Shown here piece by piece: positions 11,117-22,334 of a stretch of 64,000 bases of DNA. Position 1 is the first letter of the stretch. Every line of letters begins with the position of its first letter. Below the pieces are notes generated by a model. It saw nothing but the letters and a program-made list of their open reading frames with translations, ran no database searches and was not told the DNA's origin. Source of the stretch: Mycoplasma_H phocimorsus (GTDB lineage: Bacteria; Bacillota_I; Bacilli_A; Mycoplasmatales; Metamycoplasmataceae); NCBI RefSeq assembly GCF_030077865.1, contig NZ_JASDDP010000024.1. The stretch is one strand, 5' to 3'. The position numbers were made by a program, and so were the translations under genes.

Positions 11117-13201
11117 ATGAATGAGAAACAAATGAAAACAACTATTGAATTAGATTCACTAGAGTTAGAAAGATTGCAGAAAGAAATATTAACAAAAAAA
11201 GAAGGAGAAGTTGAATCTAAACCAGCTATTGAATTACAAAATGTATCAATTGACTTTGGCGAAACATTAGCTGTTGATGATGTAAGCTTTAAAATTCCTG
11301 AAGGAAAATTAATTACCCTTTTAGGGCCATCAGGCTCTGGGAAAACAACTACGCTAAATGCTATTTCTGGTCTTTTAACAATTACTGGCGGAAAAATATT
11401 TTTTAAAGGTAAAGATGTAACCAAATTATCTCCTCAAAGAAGAAAATTAGGATTCGTTTTCCAAAATTATGCTCTTTATCCACACATGAGTGTTTATGAT
11501 AACATTGCATTTCCACTAAAAAATGATGAAATTTGACAATCAAAATTTAAAACAAAAAAAATAAAAGCAATTTTAGATATTGAAGCTATTTACTTAAAAC
11601 ATTTAGGAGCTTCAGAAGAAGAATTAAATACAATTCAAAATTTATTTAAAGTATACAAAGAATTACCAAAAGTAGCTGATATTGAATATTCAAACTACAT
11701 TTCTGAATCAAAATACGCTTTAGAAAGTGCTAAAACAAACTTTAAAATTTCTGAAATTCACTATAAATCAGATAAAAATAAAAATGCGCAAAGTATTTTA
11801 GAATCGCTAGAAAATTCAAAAAGACATTTTGCTAAACAAAAAAGAGATATTGCAAGAAAATTTGCTATTTTAAAAGCTAATGGCGAATTACCAACATTTT
11901 ATGAAAAATCAGTTGTTCTTCCAACAATTGAAAACACAATGTTTAAGCAAAAATATATTGAAAATAAAGAAGAATTAATTGCAAAATTAGAATCACTTGA
12001 ATCAACAGTATTTAAGTTAACAACAGAAGATAGAGAAAAATTTGATCAAAAAGAACAATTATTATCTTCAAAAATTGAATATAAATTAAAGGCAACAAGA
12101 TTATTTTATAAAAACTTAATTAATAATAAATTAGAAATAGAAAAACATGCGCCATTAATTGCTAAAGCAAAAGAATTATATTTAGAAGAATTAAAAAAAT
12201 TTAATGAGGAAAAATTTGAAGTTAAAGAAAAAACAGCAAGATTATTACGTAATTTAAATATTTTACCTTCTTTAGCAAAAAGAAAATTAGATGCATACTG
12301 TAAAGAAATTGCTGCCAAGTATGATTTAAAAATGGTTATGGATCAAGATAAAAAATTTAATAATGTTAAACTTTCAGATGATGATCGTAATAAAATTTTT
12401 GAATTAAATAAAAACGTTATTTCACTTTCGGATGCTATTCATAATGAAGTTATGGAAGTAGCGGAAAAAGTTGATATTAAAAAAATTCTTGCTAAAAGAC
12501 CTACAAGGCTTTCAGGGGGTCAACAACAAAGAGTTGCTATTGCGCGAGCAATTGTTAAAAAACCAAGTATTTTATTAATGGATGAGCCCCTTTCTAATTT
12601 AGATGCTAAATTACGTATCTCAACAAGACAATGGATTAGAGATATTCAAAAATCACTTGGAATTACTACAGTATTTGTTACTCATGATCAAGAAGAAGCT
12701 ATGTCAATTTCAGATATTGTTATTTGTATGTCCACTTCAAAAGTACAACAAATTGGTTCACCAATCGAATTGTATAAAAAACCAAGTAATTTATTTGTTG
12801 CAAGATTCCTTGGGATGCCTGAAATGGGTATTTTAAAAGGTAATATAACTTCAAATGGTTTAAATATTTTAAATACTAATTTTCCTTCAATCGTAGTTAA
12901 AGGTAACACTTCATCTCAAATTCATGTAGGAATTAGAGCTGAAGATATTATGCTTTGCGATCCAGGAACTTTAGACTCATTTACAGGAACTATTCATAGC
13001 GTTGAAAACTATGGTAAAGAAAGTAAATTAATTGTTACAGTTGATGAAAATGGAAGCGAAACTAATATTAATGTATTAGTTGATAATTCGAAAGAATTTA
13101 TGGTTGGTGAAAATATTTCATTTACTATTCCGCTAGATAAATTAAATATCTTTGATGTTGAAACAACATTAAGGTTGAATTATGAAAATAACAGAAAATA
13201 A
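11117..13201 (+). CDS. ABC transporter ATP-binding protein with ~300-residue insertion
   Basis: A 694-residue MalK/UgpC-type ATPase. Walker A GPSGSGKTT is at about 70-78 and the Q-loop FQNY at about 115. The signature LSGGQQQ appears only near residue 465, followed by Walker B LLMDEPLSNLD, the H-loop VTHDQEEAM and a C-terminal regulatory OB-like domain. In standard proteins the Q-loop and signature lie about 50 residues apart. Here about 300 extra residues (roughly 140-440), Lys/Glu-rich and helical, probably coiled coil, sit between them in one continuous frame. A short N-terminal extension precedes the first strand. It overlaps the downstream permease by 20 bases and should energise it. Related large insertions occur in some mycoplasma homologues. 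Confidence 0.9.
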
Positions 13202-14228
13202 TATTATAAGTAAGTCACCACTTTTATATAAATTTGGTGTAAAGCAAAATGCAAAAAAGAAATGAGATTCATTAGCTGGATCAGTTGTTGATAAAAAAAC
13301 ACCAGCTTACCAGCCGCTTCTTTTCCTTCTTCCAGCATTAATTGTTTTAACAATATTTACAATTATTCCATTTATATTTAGTATCTTTTCATCAATATTT
13401 GTAATTAGAGATGGAAAAAGTGTCCTTTCACTTGAAACATACTCTGCAGTATTTAATGATCCAGCATTTGCAGTTGGATTTAGAAACTCATTAATGTTCG
13501 GTATTATCGTATTACCATTAAAAATGGGTATATCATTATTAATATCTTCATGTATTGCTACATTAGTGAGAGCAAAAGCTAAAGGTTTTTGACAAACAGT
13601 ATTCTTCTTGCCATATGTGACAAATATAGTTGCTGTTTCTTTAACCTTTGTACAATTCTTTTCACCAAATGGTTTATTTAATAAAATATTTGGTCTTGGA
13701 GAAGTAAATTATTTATCCAATACAGGAATTGAAGCTCAATCTTCATTTTTACCACTTGTAGTTGTTTTAGTTCAAGGGGTATGATCAGGATTAGCATTTA
13801 ATGTTTTAATCTTCACAACAGCGATGTTAGTTGTAGATAAAAACTTATATCGTTCAGCATCTGTTGATGGAGTTAATGGCGTGAAACAATTTTTTAGTAT
13901 TACATTACCATCAATTAAATCAACAACAACATTCCTTGTTACACTTTCAATTATTGGAGGTATTAAAATTTTTCCATTAGCATTATTTGAAAATAATACA
14001 GAAAATGCTATTCAAAGTGGTGGATCAACAATAATGCTTTACGTATATAAACAAACAAACTCTGGAGACTTACCAAAAGCTTCAGCATCAGCGATTTCAT
14101 TATTCTTAATCGGGGTAATATATTCTGTAGTAGTTAGGGGAGGATTTAAAGCCATTTCTCGCGCTTCAGCAAATGTAGGAGAATATAATGTTTGAAATAA
14201 AATTAAAAAGACAACTAAAGAAATTTAA
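13182..14228 (+). CDS. ABC transporter permease, UgpA/MalF type
   Basis: A 348-residue integral membrane protein with about six hydrophobic segments. The cytoplasmic coupling (EAA) loop is visible as SASVDGVNGVKQFFSITLPS, matching the EAA-G-I-LP pattern of importer permeases. It starts inside the ATPase gene (20-base overlap) and overlaps the next permease by 41 bases, so the stoichiometry is probably set by coupled translation. Trp residues in the membrane segments are TGA codons. It pairs with the second permease to form the translocation pore. Confidence 0.85.
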
Positions 14229-15171
14229 GTCTTATAATGATAAGATTAAAGAAAAAACAAATAACGCAGTAAGAGAAACTTCATTACTTTATTTACTTAC
14301 AACTTCCTTTTTCAAGATATTTGTTTTAGTATTCTTTGGTCTATTAATTATTTTCCCCTTTGCATTTATGATTTTACTTTCATTAATGCCCGATCATCAA
14401 GCTGAAAACTTAAAAAACACATTCTCATTTTTTCCAGAAGATTTTGGTAAAAATGCTTGAATGAATTATAAACTAGCGCTTAATTTAGAATATTTTAGTG
14501 CTTTTGGGCTTACATTCGCAAATGTAGTATTTTCAGTTACTGTTAAAATTTTCTTAACAATGCTAGCTGGTTATGCATTTTCAATTAAAAAATGAAGAGG
14601 TAAAGAAGTTCTTTGAGTATTACTACTTTCTTTATTAATTCTTCCTGATGTTGCTTTGCTTTCAGGTCAATATAAAGTAATTAAATTACTTGAATCAGTA
14701 AAAATTACTAATAAATTCTTTAATGGGTTTATTGGTAGAGTAATGATTATTGGTATACCATTTGTTGCTTCAGTATTTAACATTTTGATGTTTAGAAATG
14801 CATTTAGCATGATTCCATCAAGAATTAAAGAAGTAGCTGCAATTGATGGTGTAGTTGGTTATAGATATTTATTTAAAATCGCTGCCCCTATGGTAATGCC
14901 AACTACATTGACAGTAGTAATTCTTACAGCTTTAGTTTCTTGAAACGCTTATTTATGGCCTAACTTAGTAGCTGGAACTGATTATAAAATTATGTCTGTA
15001 TGATTATTCTCAGTAGGTAGAGTTGATCGTGGTGGCACTGTACAAGTTTTAAGTAATGTTAAAATGGCTGGTACAATTGCTTCAATTCTTCCAATGTTTA
15101 TCTTCTTCTTCCTATCACGTAAAAAAATTATGGGAGCAGTATCAAGACAAGGGAGCGCAATCAAAGGATAA
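14188..15171 (+). CDS. ABC transporter permease, UgpE/MalG type
   Basis: A 327-residue polytopic protein. The EAA motif reads EVAAIDGVVGYRYLFKIAAP (about residues 215-240), the usual ATPase-docking loop. The N-terminal 35 residues are basic and cytoplasmic, longer than normal. It starts within the preceding permease gene and ends three bases before a small membrane protein gene. With the first permease it forms a heterodimeric importer channel. Confidence 0.88.
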
Positions 15172-15174
15172 TAT

Positions 15175-15456
15175 ATGAAAAAAAGTATTAAATTACAAAC
15201 CATTATTTGAGGTTTCTATTTTCTGATTTCAGTTATTGCAATTATTATTGCATCAATCTGACTTCATAATGGATACATTGTACAAAATGTTTTAAAAATC
15301 GCAGACATTAACACAACATATTTAACACAATCAAATGCTGCAATTTCATTTGCTATCGGTATTATCTTTTTTGCTTCAATTGTTATTATAATTGGTGCAT
15401 TTGTAATTATTGCTGGTATTAAATCATGAAATTATAAGAGAGTAGAACAGGAATAA
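15175..15456 (+). CDS. Small two-TM membrane protein of the ABC operon
   Basis: A 93-residue protein with two transmembrane helices (about residues 12-32 and 58-82) separated by a polar loop, and a short basic C-terminus. I do not recognise a family. It lies three bases after the permease and two bases before a lipoprotein gene, so it is translated as part of the operon and may be a transporter accessory subunit. Its TGA-encoded Trp residues break it under the standard code. Confidence 0.65.
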
Positions 15457-15458
15457 AA

Positions 15459-16838
15459 ATGAAGAAAAAATGATTATTTAGCCTTGCATTAATTTTTGCT
15501 CCACTTACAGCAGCAACTACTTCTTGTATGTTTAGCATTGCGCCTGAAGTATTACGAGCACAAAAATTAGCCACAGAAAATTATATTTATAATTTTGATT
15601 ATGCAAAAAATTATCCTGAAGCAACTCAAAATGAAATTCGGTTTGCTAATGAGGTAGTTAAAAAATCTAGAATTTTAACTTTTAGAGAAAAATATACAAA
15701 ATTATCAATTAGAATAAGTAAAGAATTCAATAAATCAATTCTTAATTCATTAACATTAAATGATGCTAAAAAAGTTATTATTAATATCTTCAAAAATACA
15801 CCACTTGCATTTAATGTTTATAAATCAATTGATGAAATGGTTGTTGAAAAAATTCAAAATATTATGCAAGATGGCAAAAATGTTCAAGTTAAGGAATTAA
15901 CGTTAGTTGATGCGCCTGAACTACCTTTTGATTTAATTGGTGACTACTACCAAAATGTTTTTGATGGAATTTTAGCAAAACACAATAACTCATTTGAACA
16001 AAGTTATACTGAAATTATTAAACAATTAGTAAATTGGGGTGTTGATTTTAATATTATTAATGATATTGAAGGAAAAAAAGGTATTTATGATGTATTTAAC
16101 CCTATTTATGCTACACAGAATTTACTTGATATTACTCAATTTCAACCTACAGAAGATACATTGTTTTTTGAAGAACCTTTTGATTTAAAACAAGATAAAG
16201 AGCTAATTGAAGAATTTCTTAAAGATCCTTATACTTTCAAAAAAGCTCACAAAGAATTATTTAAACAAAACTGATCTGATAATGTAACTAAAAACTGGAG
16301 CAAAATATTTACTCGTAAAGCAAGAAGAGAAAATATTTTAAGAGCACTTGATTCATTATTATTCTTTAATAATTTAACAAAACATATTAAAACTAATATA
16401 ACACCAGGTATTCTTTATGATTCAAAAGAAAACCAAAATACTTTAACTTTTATTTATGAGGTTAATGAAGGAAATGGTTGAAAATATTATAATGTATTAG
16501 AAGATATTAAAAAATACAAAGCAAATTTACAAGTTAAACCAACTGCAATAAATGGTTTTGTTCCTAATTTCTGAATGTTTGCTCCTTCTTTCAAAGAAAG
16601 AGAAGATACCAAATTTGATTCAGTAAAAGGATTAAGTTATTCATTTGATAAAATTACTAACATTGAACCAGCAAATATTGCTTATTTAACATATGATCAA
16701 TTGAAAGAGTTATTCAAATACTCATTAGCTTCGAGTGATTATTACAAAGAAGTTTTTCAAAATCAATGAAAAAATGAAGCTAAAAAAGTTGAAGAAAATA
16801 TTAAAAAAGATCAGGTAAAGCCCTCTTTAGTAATATAA
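15459..16838 (+). CDS. Lipoprotein of the ABC operon, unknown function
   Basis: A 459-residue protein. The N-terminus has a lysine-rich start and a hydrophobic core ending in TTSC, a lipobox with Cys at about residue 23. The mature region is mostly helical, with no motif I can name. An internal ATG immediately after the Cys is not the start, because the signal peptide is in frame upstream and the start sits two bases from the preceding stop. Its place behind the permeases suggests a surface subunit of the transporter. Confidence 0.7.
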
Positions 16839-16887
16839 AATATTTAAATTTGTATCACTATTTATAATAGTAATAAAGGAGAAAAAA

Positions 16888-18036
16888 GTGAAATTTAAGA
16901 AAATATTATTAGCTTTAAGTGTACCTAGCGTTGTACTTACAGCTGCTGCTGTAGCAATTTCTTGTGGTGAAACAAAAGAAAAATCAATAGAAAGAAAAAA
17001 TATTCTTTCAGTAAATATTTTAAAATCAAAACTTTCAGATGCTAGTTCAGAAGCAGGTGCACTTGCGCTATTAGCTTCGGGACAAAAAGTAGGAAGACAT
17101 TTTACAATTACTTCAGCTGCTAAAATAGTAGGTAATAAAATTGTTTTCAAAGCAATGGAAGCGAATGGAGCAGAACAAGAATTTCAATTTGAAAAAATGG
17201 ATGTTCTACCCGAATTTGAAGCACCTAAAATGGAAGAACCTAAACAAGAATCAAAACCAAATACTAATTTAAATGATTCTCAGCAAGTTAAAGAAGCAAA
17301 AGCATATGCTGCCAACTTGGTAGTTAATTATAAAGAAAGATTTGCTCCAGTTTCTTGAGAAGAAATGTCCAATGAAGATGGAAGTTTAAAACAAGAAGAT
17401 TTTACTGTTGTGAATAAAGCAAATGGTTATAAACCAATTTCAGAAGATCGTTATTTATTTAGTAATATTAGATGAGCAAATAAAAAAGTAAGCGATTTTG
17501 AATTAAATCAAAATAAAAGATTTATTACTTTTGATTTAAAAAATGAAGTAACAGGCACAATAATTAATGCAAAAGCAGTATTTAATAAAAAAGAAACTGA
17601 CTATTTATTCTCAGGTGGATTTAGACAAGCTACTGAAGAAGAAACTAAAAAGGTTCAAGATGAATTTATTTCAAAACTTCAAGTAACAGAAGCAGGTAAA
17701 AACATTTTAGCAAAATTAAAAATTGGAGACAAAGTTTGATATGATGCTAAGGATGACAAAATTTTTGATAAACCAAGACGTATTGATAATGATAATTCAA
17801 AAAATTATTCAAAAGATAAAACCGAAGTATTAACACTAACTTCAAACGTTAAAGATTATGAACCAAGAGCAGAAAAATGAGTTAATACAAAAGAATCAGC
17901 AACTCAATTTGTTGTTACTAAAGTAGAAGGAAGAAAAATTACACTTACTTTTAAAGTTGTACATAACATTTTCCAAGGTAAAAAAGACGCAGATAAATTT
18001 ATTACCAAACCTTTAACTTTAGAATTATCATTCTAA
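16888..18036 (+). CDS. Lipoprotein at the end of the ABC operon, unknown function
   Basis: A 382-residue protein starting at GTG, supported by AAAGGAG seven bases upstream. The signal peptide ends at AISC (Cys about 27). The mature part holds a Glu/Lys/Pro-rich linker (EFEAPKMEEPKQES) followed by a C-terminal region rich in beta strands. The 49-base gap before it is the longest in the operon and could hold an internal promoter. A strong terminator follows. No family recognised. Confidence 0.7.
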
Positions 18037-18042
18037 TTTGAA

Positions 18043-18070
18043 AATCAGGAATTACTACCTGATTTTTTTT
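18043..18070 (+). terminator. Terminator of the SNase-ABC operon
   Basis: Arms AATCAGG and CCTGATT enclose an eight-base loop and are followed by a run of T residues, seven bases after the last lipoprotein stop. Confidence 0.85.
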
Positions 18071-18153
18071 CTATATTTTTTAATACTTTTAGTTATAAAG
18101 TAATAATATTTTCCTTATTTTTAAATAATTAAAAAAATATTTTTATTATAAGC

Positions 18154-18657
18154 ATGAGATTTAAGCATTTAAAAATTTTGTTGCCGTTATTAGTAATTTT
18201 TTTTATTACAAGTGGTGTGGTAATAAATTTTGCTAATAGTGCCAATTATAATAGTATTACTAAAAGTGAAGAAAGAATTAAAGTGATAGTTGAAGGTGCA
18301 ATTTATTATCCAGGCGAACATTATTTTAAAATGAATATAACGCTAAGAGAAATTTTATTTATTTTAGTATTAAGAAATGATGCTGATATTAGTAAAATAA
18401 ATCTTGAAATGACTATTAAATCGCCATTTAAAATTTATATTCCTTTTAAAAAGCAAAGTCAAAAAATTTTATTTTCAAAACTAGAAGAATTTTCGCAAAT
18501 AAAAGAATTTCAAATTCCATTTAAAATATTTAAAAAATTAATTGATTTTAAAAAACAAGGAAAGAATGTTACATGAAAAAGTATAAGTGAAATTCCCGGG
18601 ATTGGAACCATCTATTTAAAACGATTAAAAGATATTCTGATTTTAGATTTACTTTAA
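18154..18657 (+). CDS. comEA: ComEA-like DNA-binding competence protein
   Basis: A 167-residue protein with an N-terminal membrane anchor (about residues 7-28), an SLBB-like segment (IKVIVEGAIYYPGEHYF, then ITLREIL) and a C-terminal helix-hairpin-helix ISEIPGIGTIYLKRLKDIL. ComEA binds incoming double-stranded DNA at the outer membrane face and passes it to ComEC. The frame is intact with one TGA Trp. The length is typical. comEC starts 85 bases inside this gene, so the two are translationally coupled. Confidence 0.8.
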
Positions 18658-19931
18658 TTTATAACCTTATATCTTCTATATCTTTAATATTTTGTCTATA
18701 TTATTGTTCATACATTTTTTATATTACATTGTTAATATTTTTAATAAGCACTATATTAATTTTGCAAAATAAATATAGCATTATTTTACACATTATATTA
18801 ATTGCTTTGATTTTAACTATTTATTTTTTTAAAAACCAAAATTTAACAATATTGAAACAAGTTAATGGCTATGTAATTCAAAAAAACAAAAATGGTTTTA
18901 TTCTGCAAACAGATGATGCTAATGTTTTTGTATTTTGAAAAAATGATATTAAATTATTTTCGCAAATTAATATAACTGATTCATTTAATGATATTGACAT
19001 TAATAAATTAGATTTAAATTTTAAAAATTATTTAATATCTAAAGATGTATTTTTTTTAATTAAAGCCAAAGAATTAAATAGTAATACCAACAATTTTAAA
19101 TCTATATTTTTTTCATGAATAGAAAGCAAAGGCATGATTTTTTCTTCATATATAAAAGCATTAATTTTTTCAATAAATATATCAGATAATAATTTAAAAA
19201 ATAGCTTAAAAGCTTTAAATATTCTTCATTTATTTGTGATATCAGGATTTCATATTTCAATACTTACTAAATGCTTTAACTTAATTTTTAAAAAAATAAA
19301 ATATAATAATGAAATTAGTATATTTATATTAATAGTATATTGTTATTTTATAGATTTTCCTATTCCCATTACTAGAGCTCTTTTAATAATGATTATTACA
19401 CATATAAACAAAAATATTTTTCACAATTCATTAAATAAATTTTCAATTGTTTTAATAAGTATGCAACTATTTCTTATTTTTAATATATTTAATATTTACT
19501 CAATTTCTTTTATATTAACGTATTATTTTACTATTTTCACAACTATTTTTAGTAGCATAAAAATAAAAAGCAAAATAATTAAAACGTGCTGTTTTATTTT
19601 GCTAATTTCTTTATTATCTTTTTTTATAAATATAAAATTAAATTCATCATTTAGTAGTATGTTACTACTTAATAATATTATTTTTGGCATTATTTTTAGT
19701 GTTATTTATCCAATATTATTCTTTAGTTGAATAATTATACCTTTTTCTAAAATTATTATTAATTGTATTGATTTTCTTATTAAATTTAGCGCTAAGTTTA
19801 ATTACGCATGAAATATGAATTATGATTTAAGTATTGTAATAATAATTATTTGTATTAGTATATTTTTTATATTACTTTATTTTTGCTATAAAAGCAATAA
19901 ACCTAAGTTCTGAGTTTTATGATATTTATAA
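18573..19931 (+). CDS. comEC: ComEC/Rec2-like DNA uptake channel, short form
   Basis: A 452-residue polytopic protein. I place the start at ATG 18573, because the frame is open back to it, running out of phase through the last 85 bases of comEA. The middle carries LHLFVISGFHISIL, the hallmark of the Competence domain (HLxAISGLHI), followed by several TM helices. It stops after a final TM and lacks the C-terminal metallo-beta-lactamase domain found in long bacterial ComEC proteins. The channel part translocates single-stranded DNA. Absence of the hydrolase domain means strand degradation, if any, must come from another nuclease. Confidence 0.8.
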
Positions 19932-20192
19932 TAGCTGTAATTTTAAGCTATAGTTTTTAAGCATTATTAAAAAAGTAAGGAAGTTGCAAAAAAATAATTT
20001 GAAGCTTTGAACTATAAATTAATATTAAAAATATTAAAATTATTTCAACAAAAGATAATAGAAAATATAAAACAGATATTTAACTATAAAATTAATTTTT
20101 AACTTTTTTATATATTAATTTAAATTTTTTAATAACACACAAAAACTAGATACAGTAAAAAACTAATTATTAGCTACCAAATCAGTTAATTA
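19932..20192. other. Convergent intergenic region, no feature seen
   Basis: About 260 bases between comEC (+) and tex (-). It is very AT-rich with short direct repeats, no credible ORF with a ribosome binding site, no RNA gene and no strong hairpin. It may be decayed sequence. Confidence 0.4.
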
Positions 20193-22334
20193 TTAATTTG
20201 CTACATCAATAAAATTTTTGATCATTGCTTGAATTCTTTTTCTTTCAGGCTCAATATTTACAATTTTGATATTTACAATTGCCTCAGTTTTAAATCTTGA
20301 ATCATTTCTAATTTCTAAAGATAAATAACTATTATTAATGAAAGCATTAATTTTGAATCCAAAATATATAAAAACTCCAAAATCAGTTATGTTTTTAATA
20401 ATACCTTCATACTCATTTTCTATCTTAATATCATTAATATCATTAATATTCATTTTAAAATTAGGAATATATTTATTTTCTCTGACATCTCTATATGGAA
20501 AAATTAGTGAGTCTAATATCAATTGAACTTCTTGTTCATTAGAATTAAGTTGTTGTGCCAATAATTTAGCATCTATTTTTTTTACTAATTCTTTATCTAT
20601 ATTATTTAAATCAAGATTAATAATTTTAATAAGATTATCAGCAACATGATAAGTTTCAGGATGAACAAAAGTTCGATCAAAATAATAAGGAGAATCACTT
20701 ATTCTTAAAAATCCAATCGCTTGTTGATATGCTTTTTTAGAAATCCCTTTTACTTTTTTAATATCTGCTCTAGTTTGAAATTGACCATTTTGTTTAATAT
20801 AATCTATAATTTTTTGTGCACTATTAGGTGTAATTCCAGATATATGAGAAAGTATTGCCTTACTTGCACTATTAACCTCAACACCAACTTGATTAACTAC
20901 TTTCAATATTTTAAAATCAAGCGCTTGTTTTAATTCTTTTTGATCAACGTCATGTTGGTATTGTCCAATACCTAATGATTTAGGATCAATTTTAACTAAT
21001 TCATTAAGTGGATCTTGAAATCTTCTTGCTATATTAATGGCACTTCTTTGTTCTACACTTAAATTTGGAAATTCTTCTATAGCAATTTTAGAAGCTGAAT
21101 AAACACTAGCGCCAACTTCTGACACAACTTTTAAATCAATTTTAAGATAATTTTTTATTAAAAATTCTCTTATAAAGCTTACTGTTTCGTTTGAGGCCGT
21201 TCCATTTCCTATCACAATTTGATTAATATTGTATTTTTTAATTAAATAAAGAAGATCTTTTTCATAATTAAAAAATAAATTTCTTTTTGTTATATTAATC
21301 AATGAAACATTAAGTAATTTTCCTATTTCATCAATTATTGCAATTTTACATCCCGAAACAAAACCTGGATCTATTGCTAAAATCCTTTTATTTTTTAAAA
21401 CAGGAGAAAGCAATAATCCTTCTAAATTATCTGAAAATTGTTTAATAGCGTTTTTGGATGCAGAATCAAATAAGTCATTTTTAATTTCTCTTTCAATAGA
21501 AGGAAAAATTAGACGCTCAAGTGCATCAATTAAAGATTTATGAATTATTTTTCCTGTTGTTGGTATTTTAAAATATTTATTATTTAATTGGTGAATAATA
21601 GGTGCTTTATAATATTCTAATGAATAGGAAAGAATTTTTAATGATTCTGCTCTAGAAATAGCCATAACTTGATATGATTTAATATTTCTGATTGAACATG
21701 AAAAATTATAATAATTTTTAAATGTTTGATTTTCATCAATAGCATTTTTTTTAATTTTGCTTACAATTTTTCCATATTCTTCTATTGATTTTTTAACATA
21801 ATTTCTTGTCGAAATATCTTGCGAAATAATTTGAGAAATAATATATGATGCCTGTTCAATAGCAAATTCAATGTTAGTAATTTTATCATTTATAAACTTT
21901 TTAGCTTCATAATAAGGGTTAAAATTTTTATTAGTGTTGTTTAAAATTTCCTTAGCAAGCGGCTCTAAACCTAATTCTATTGCAACAGAAGCTTTAGTTT
22001 TTTTATTTAATTTATAGGGTTCATAAATTGCTTCTAAATTAGCTTTTGTTTGAGTATTATTAATTTCATTTAAAAGTTCTTGAGTTAAGAGTCCTTTTTC
22101 TTTTAATATTTCTTTAATTGCTTCTTTTCTTTTTTCTAATTCATGAAAATATTTATATTTAACATTAATTGCTTCAATTTGTTCTTCATCAAGATTTCCT
22201 GTTTCACTTTTACGATATCTAGCTATGAAAGGAACAGTATTTTCTTGTTGCAATAAATTCAAAGTAGCAATAATAGCACTACTTTCAATTTTTAATTCAT
22301 CGACTAAAAGTCGAATAACTTTATTTTGAATCAT
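20193..22334 (-). CDS. tex: Tex family transcription accessory / RNA-binding protein
   Basis: A 713-residue uninterrupted frame with the full Tex order: an N-terminal helical domain (QENTVPFIARYRK near 30), a YqgF-like RNase H fold around 320-450 (LAIDPGFVSGCKIAIID), helix-hairpin-helix repeats around 480-560 (SISGITPNSAQKIIDYI-like and KVKGISKKAYQQ), and a C-terminal S1 domain (GIIKNITDFGVFIYFG). Tex binds nucleic acid and affects transcription. Its start overlaps the rluD stop by 14 bases, so the two are co-transcribed. It uses no TGA Trp codons. Confidence 0.93.
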   Translation of the reverse strand: MIQNKVIRLLVDELKIESSAIIATLNLLQQENTVPFIARYRKSETGNLDEEQIEAINVKYKYFHELEKRKEAIKEILKEKGLLTQELLNEINNTQTKANLEAIYEPYKLNKKTKASVAIELGLEPLAKEILNNTNKNFNPYYEAKKFINDKITNIEFAIEQASYIISQIISQDISTRNYVKKSIEEYGKIVSKIKKNAIDENQTFKNYYNFSCSIRNIKSYQVMAISRAESLKILSYSLEYYKAPIIHQLNNKYFKIPTTGKIIHKSLIDALERLIFPSIEREIKNDLFDSASKNAIKQFSDNLEGLLLSPVLKNKRILAIDPGFVSGCKIAIIDEIGKLLNVSLINITKRNLFFNYEKDLLYLIKKYNINQIVIGNGTASNETVSFIREFLIKNYLKIDLKVVSEVGASVYSASKIAIEEFPNLSVEQRSAINIARRFQDPLNELVKIDPKSLGIGQYQHDVDQKELKQALDFKILKVVNQVGVEVNSASKAILSHISGITPNSAQKIIDYIKQNGQFQTRADIKKVKGISKKAYQQAIGFLRISDSPYYFDRTFVHPETYHVADNLIKIINLDLNNIDKELVKKIDAKLLAQQLNSNEQEVQLILDSLIFPYRDVRENKYIPNFKMNINDINDIKIENEYEGIIKNITDFGVFIYFGFKINAFINNSYLSLEIRNDSRFKTEAIVNIKIVNIEPERKRIQAMIKNFIDVAN

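Noticed and set aside
11939..13201. A separate ABC ATPase gene beginning at the internal ATG 11939
   Set aside because: The frame is continuous with 11117 through one TGA Trp; Walker A is upstream and the signature downstream, so it is one protein.
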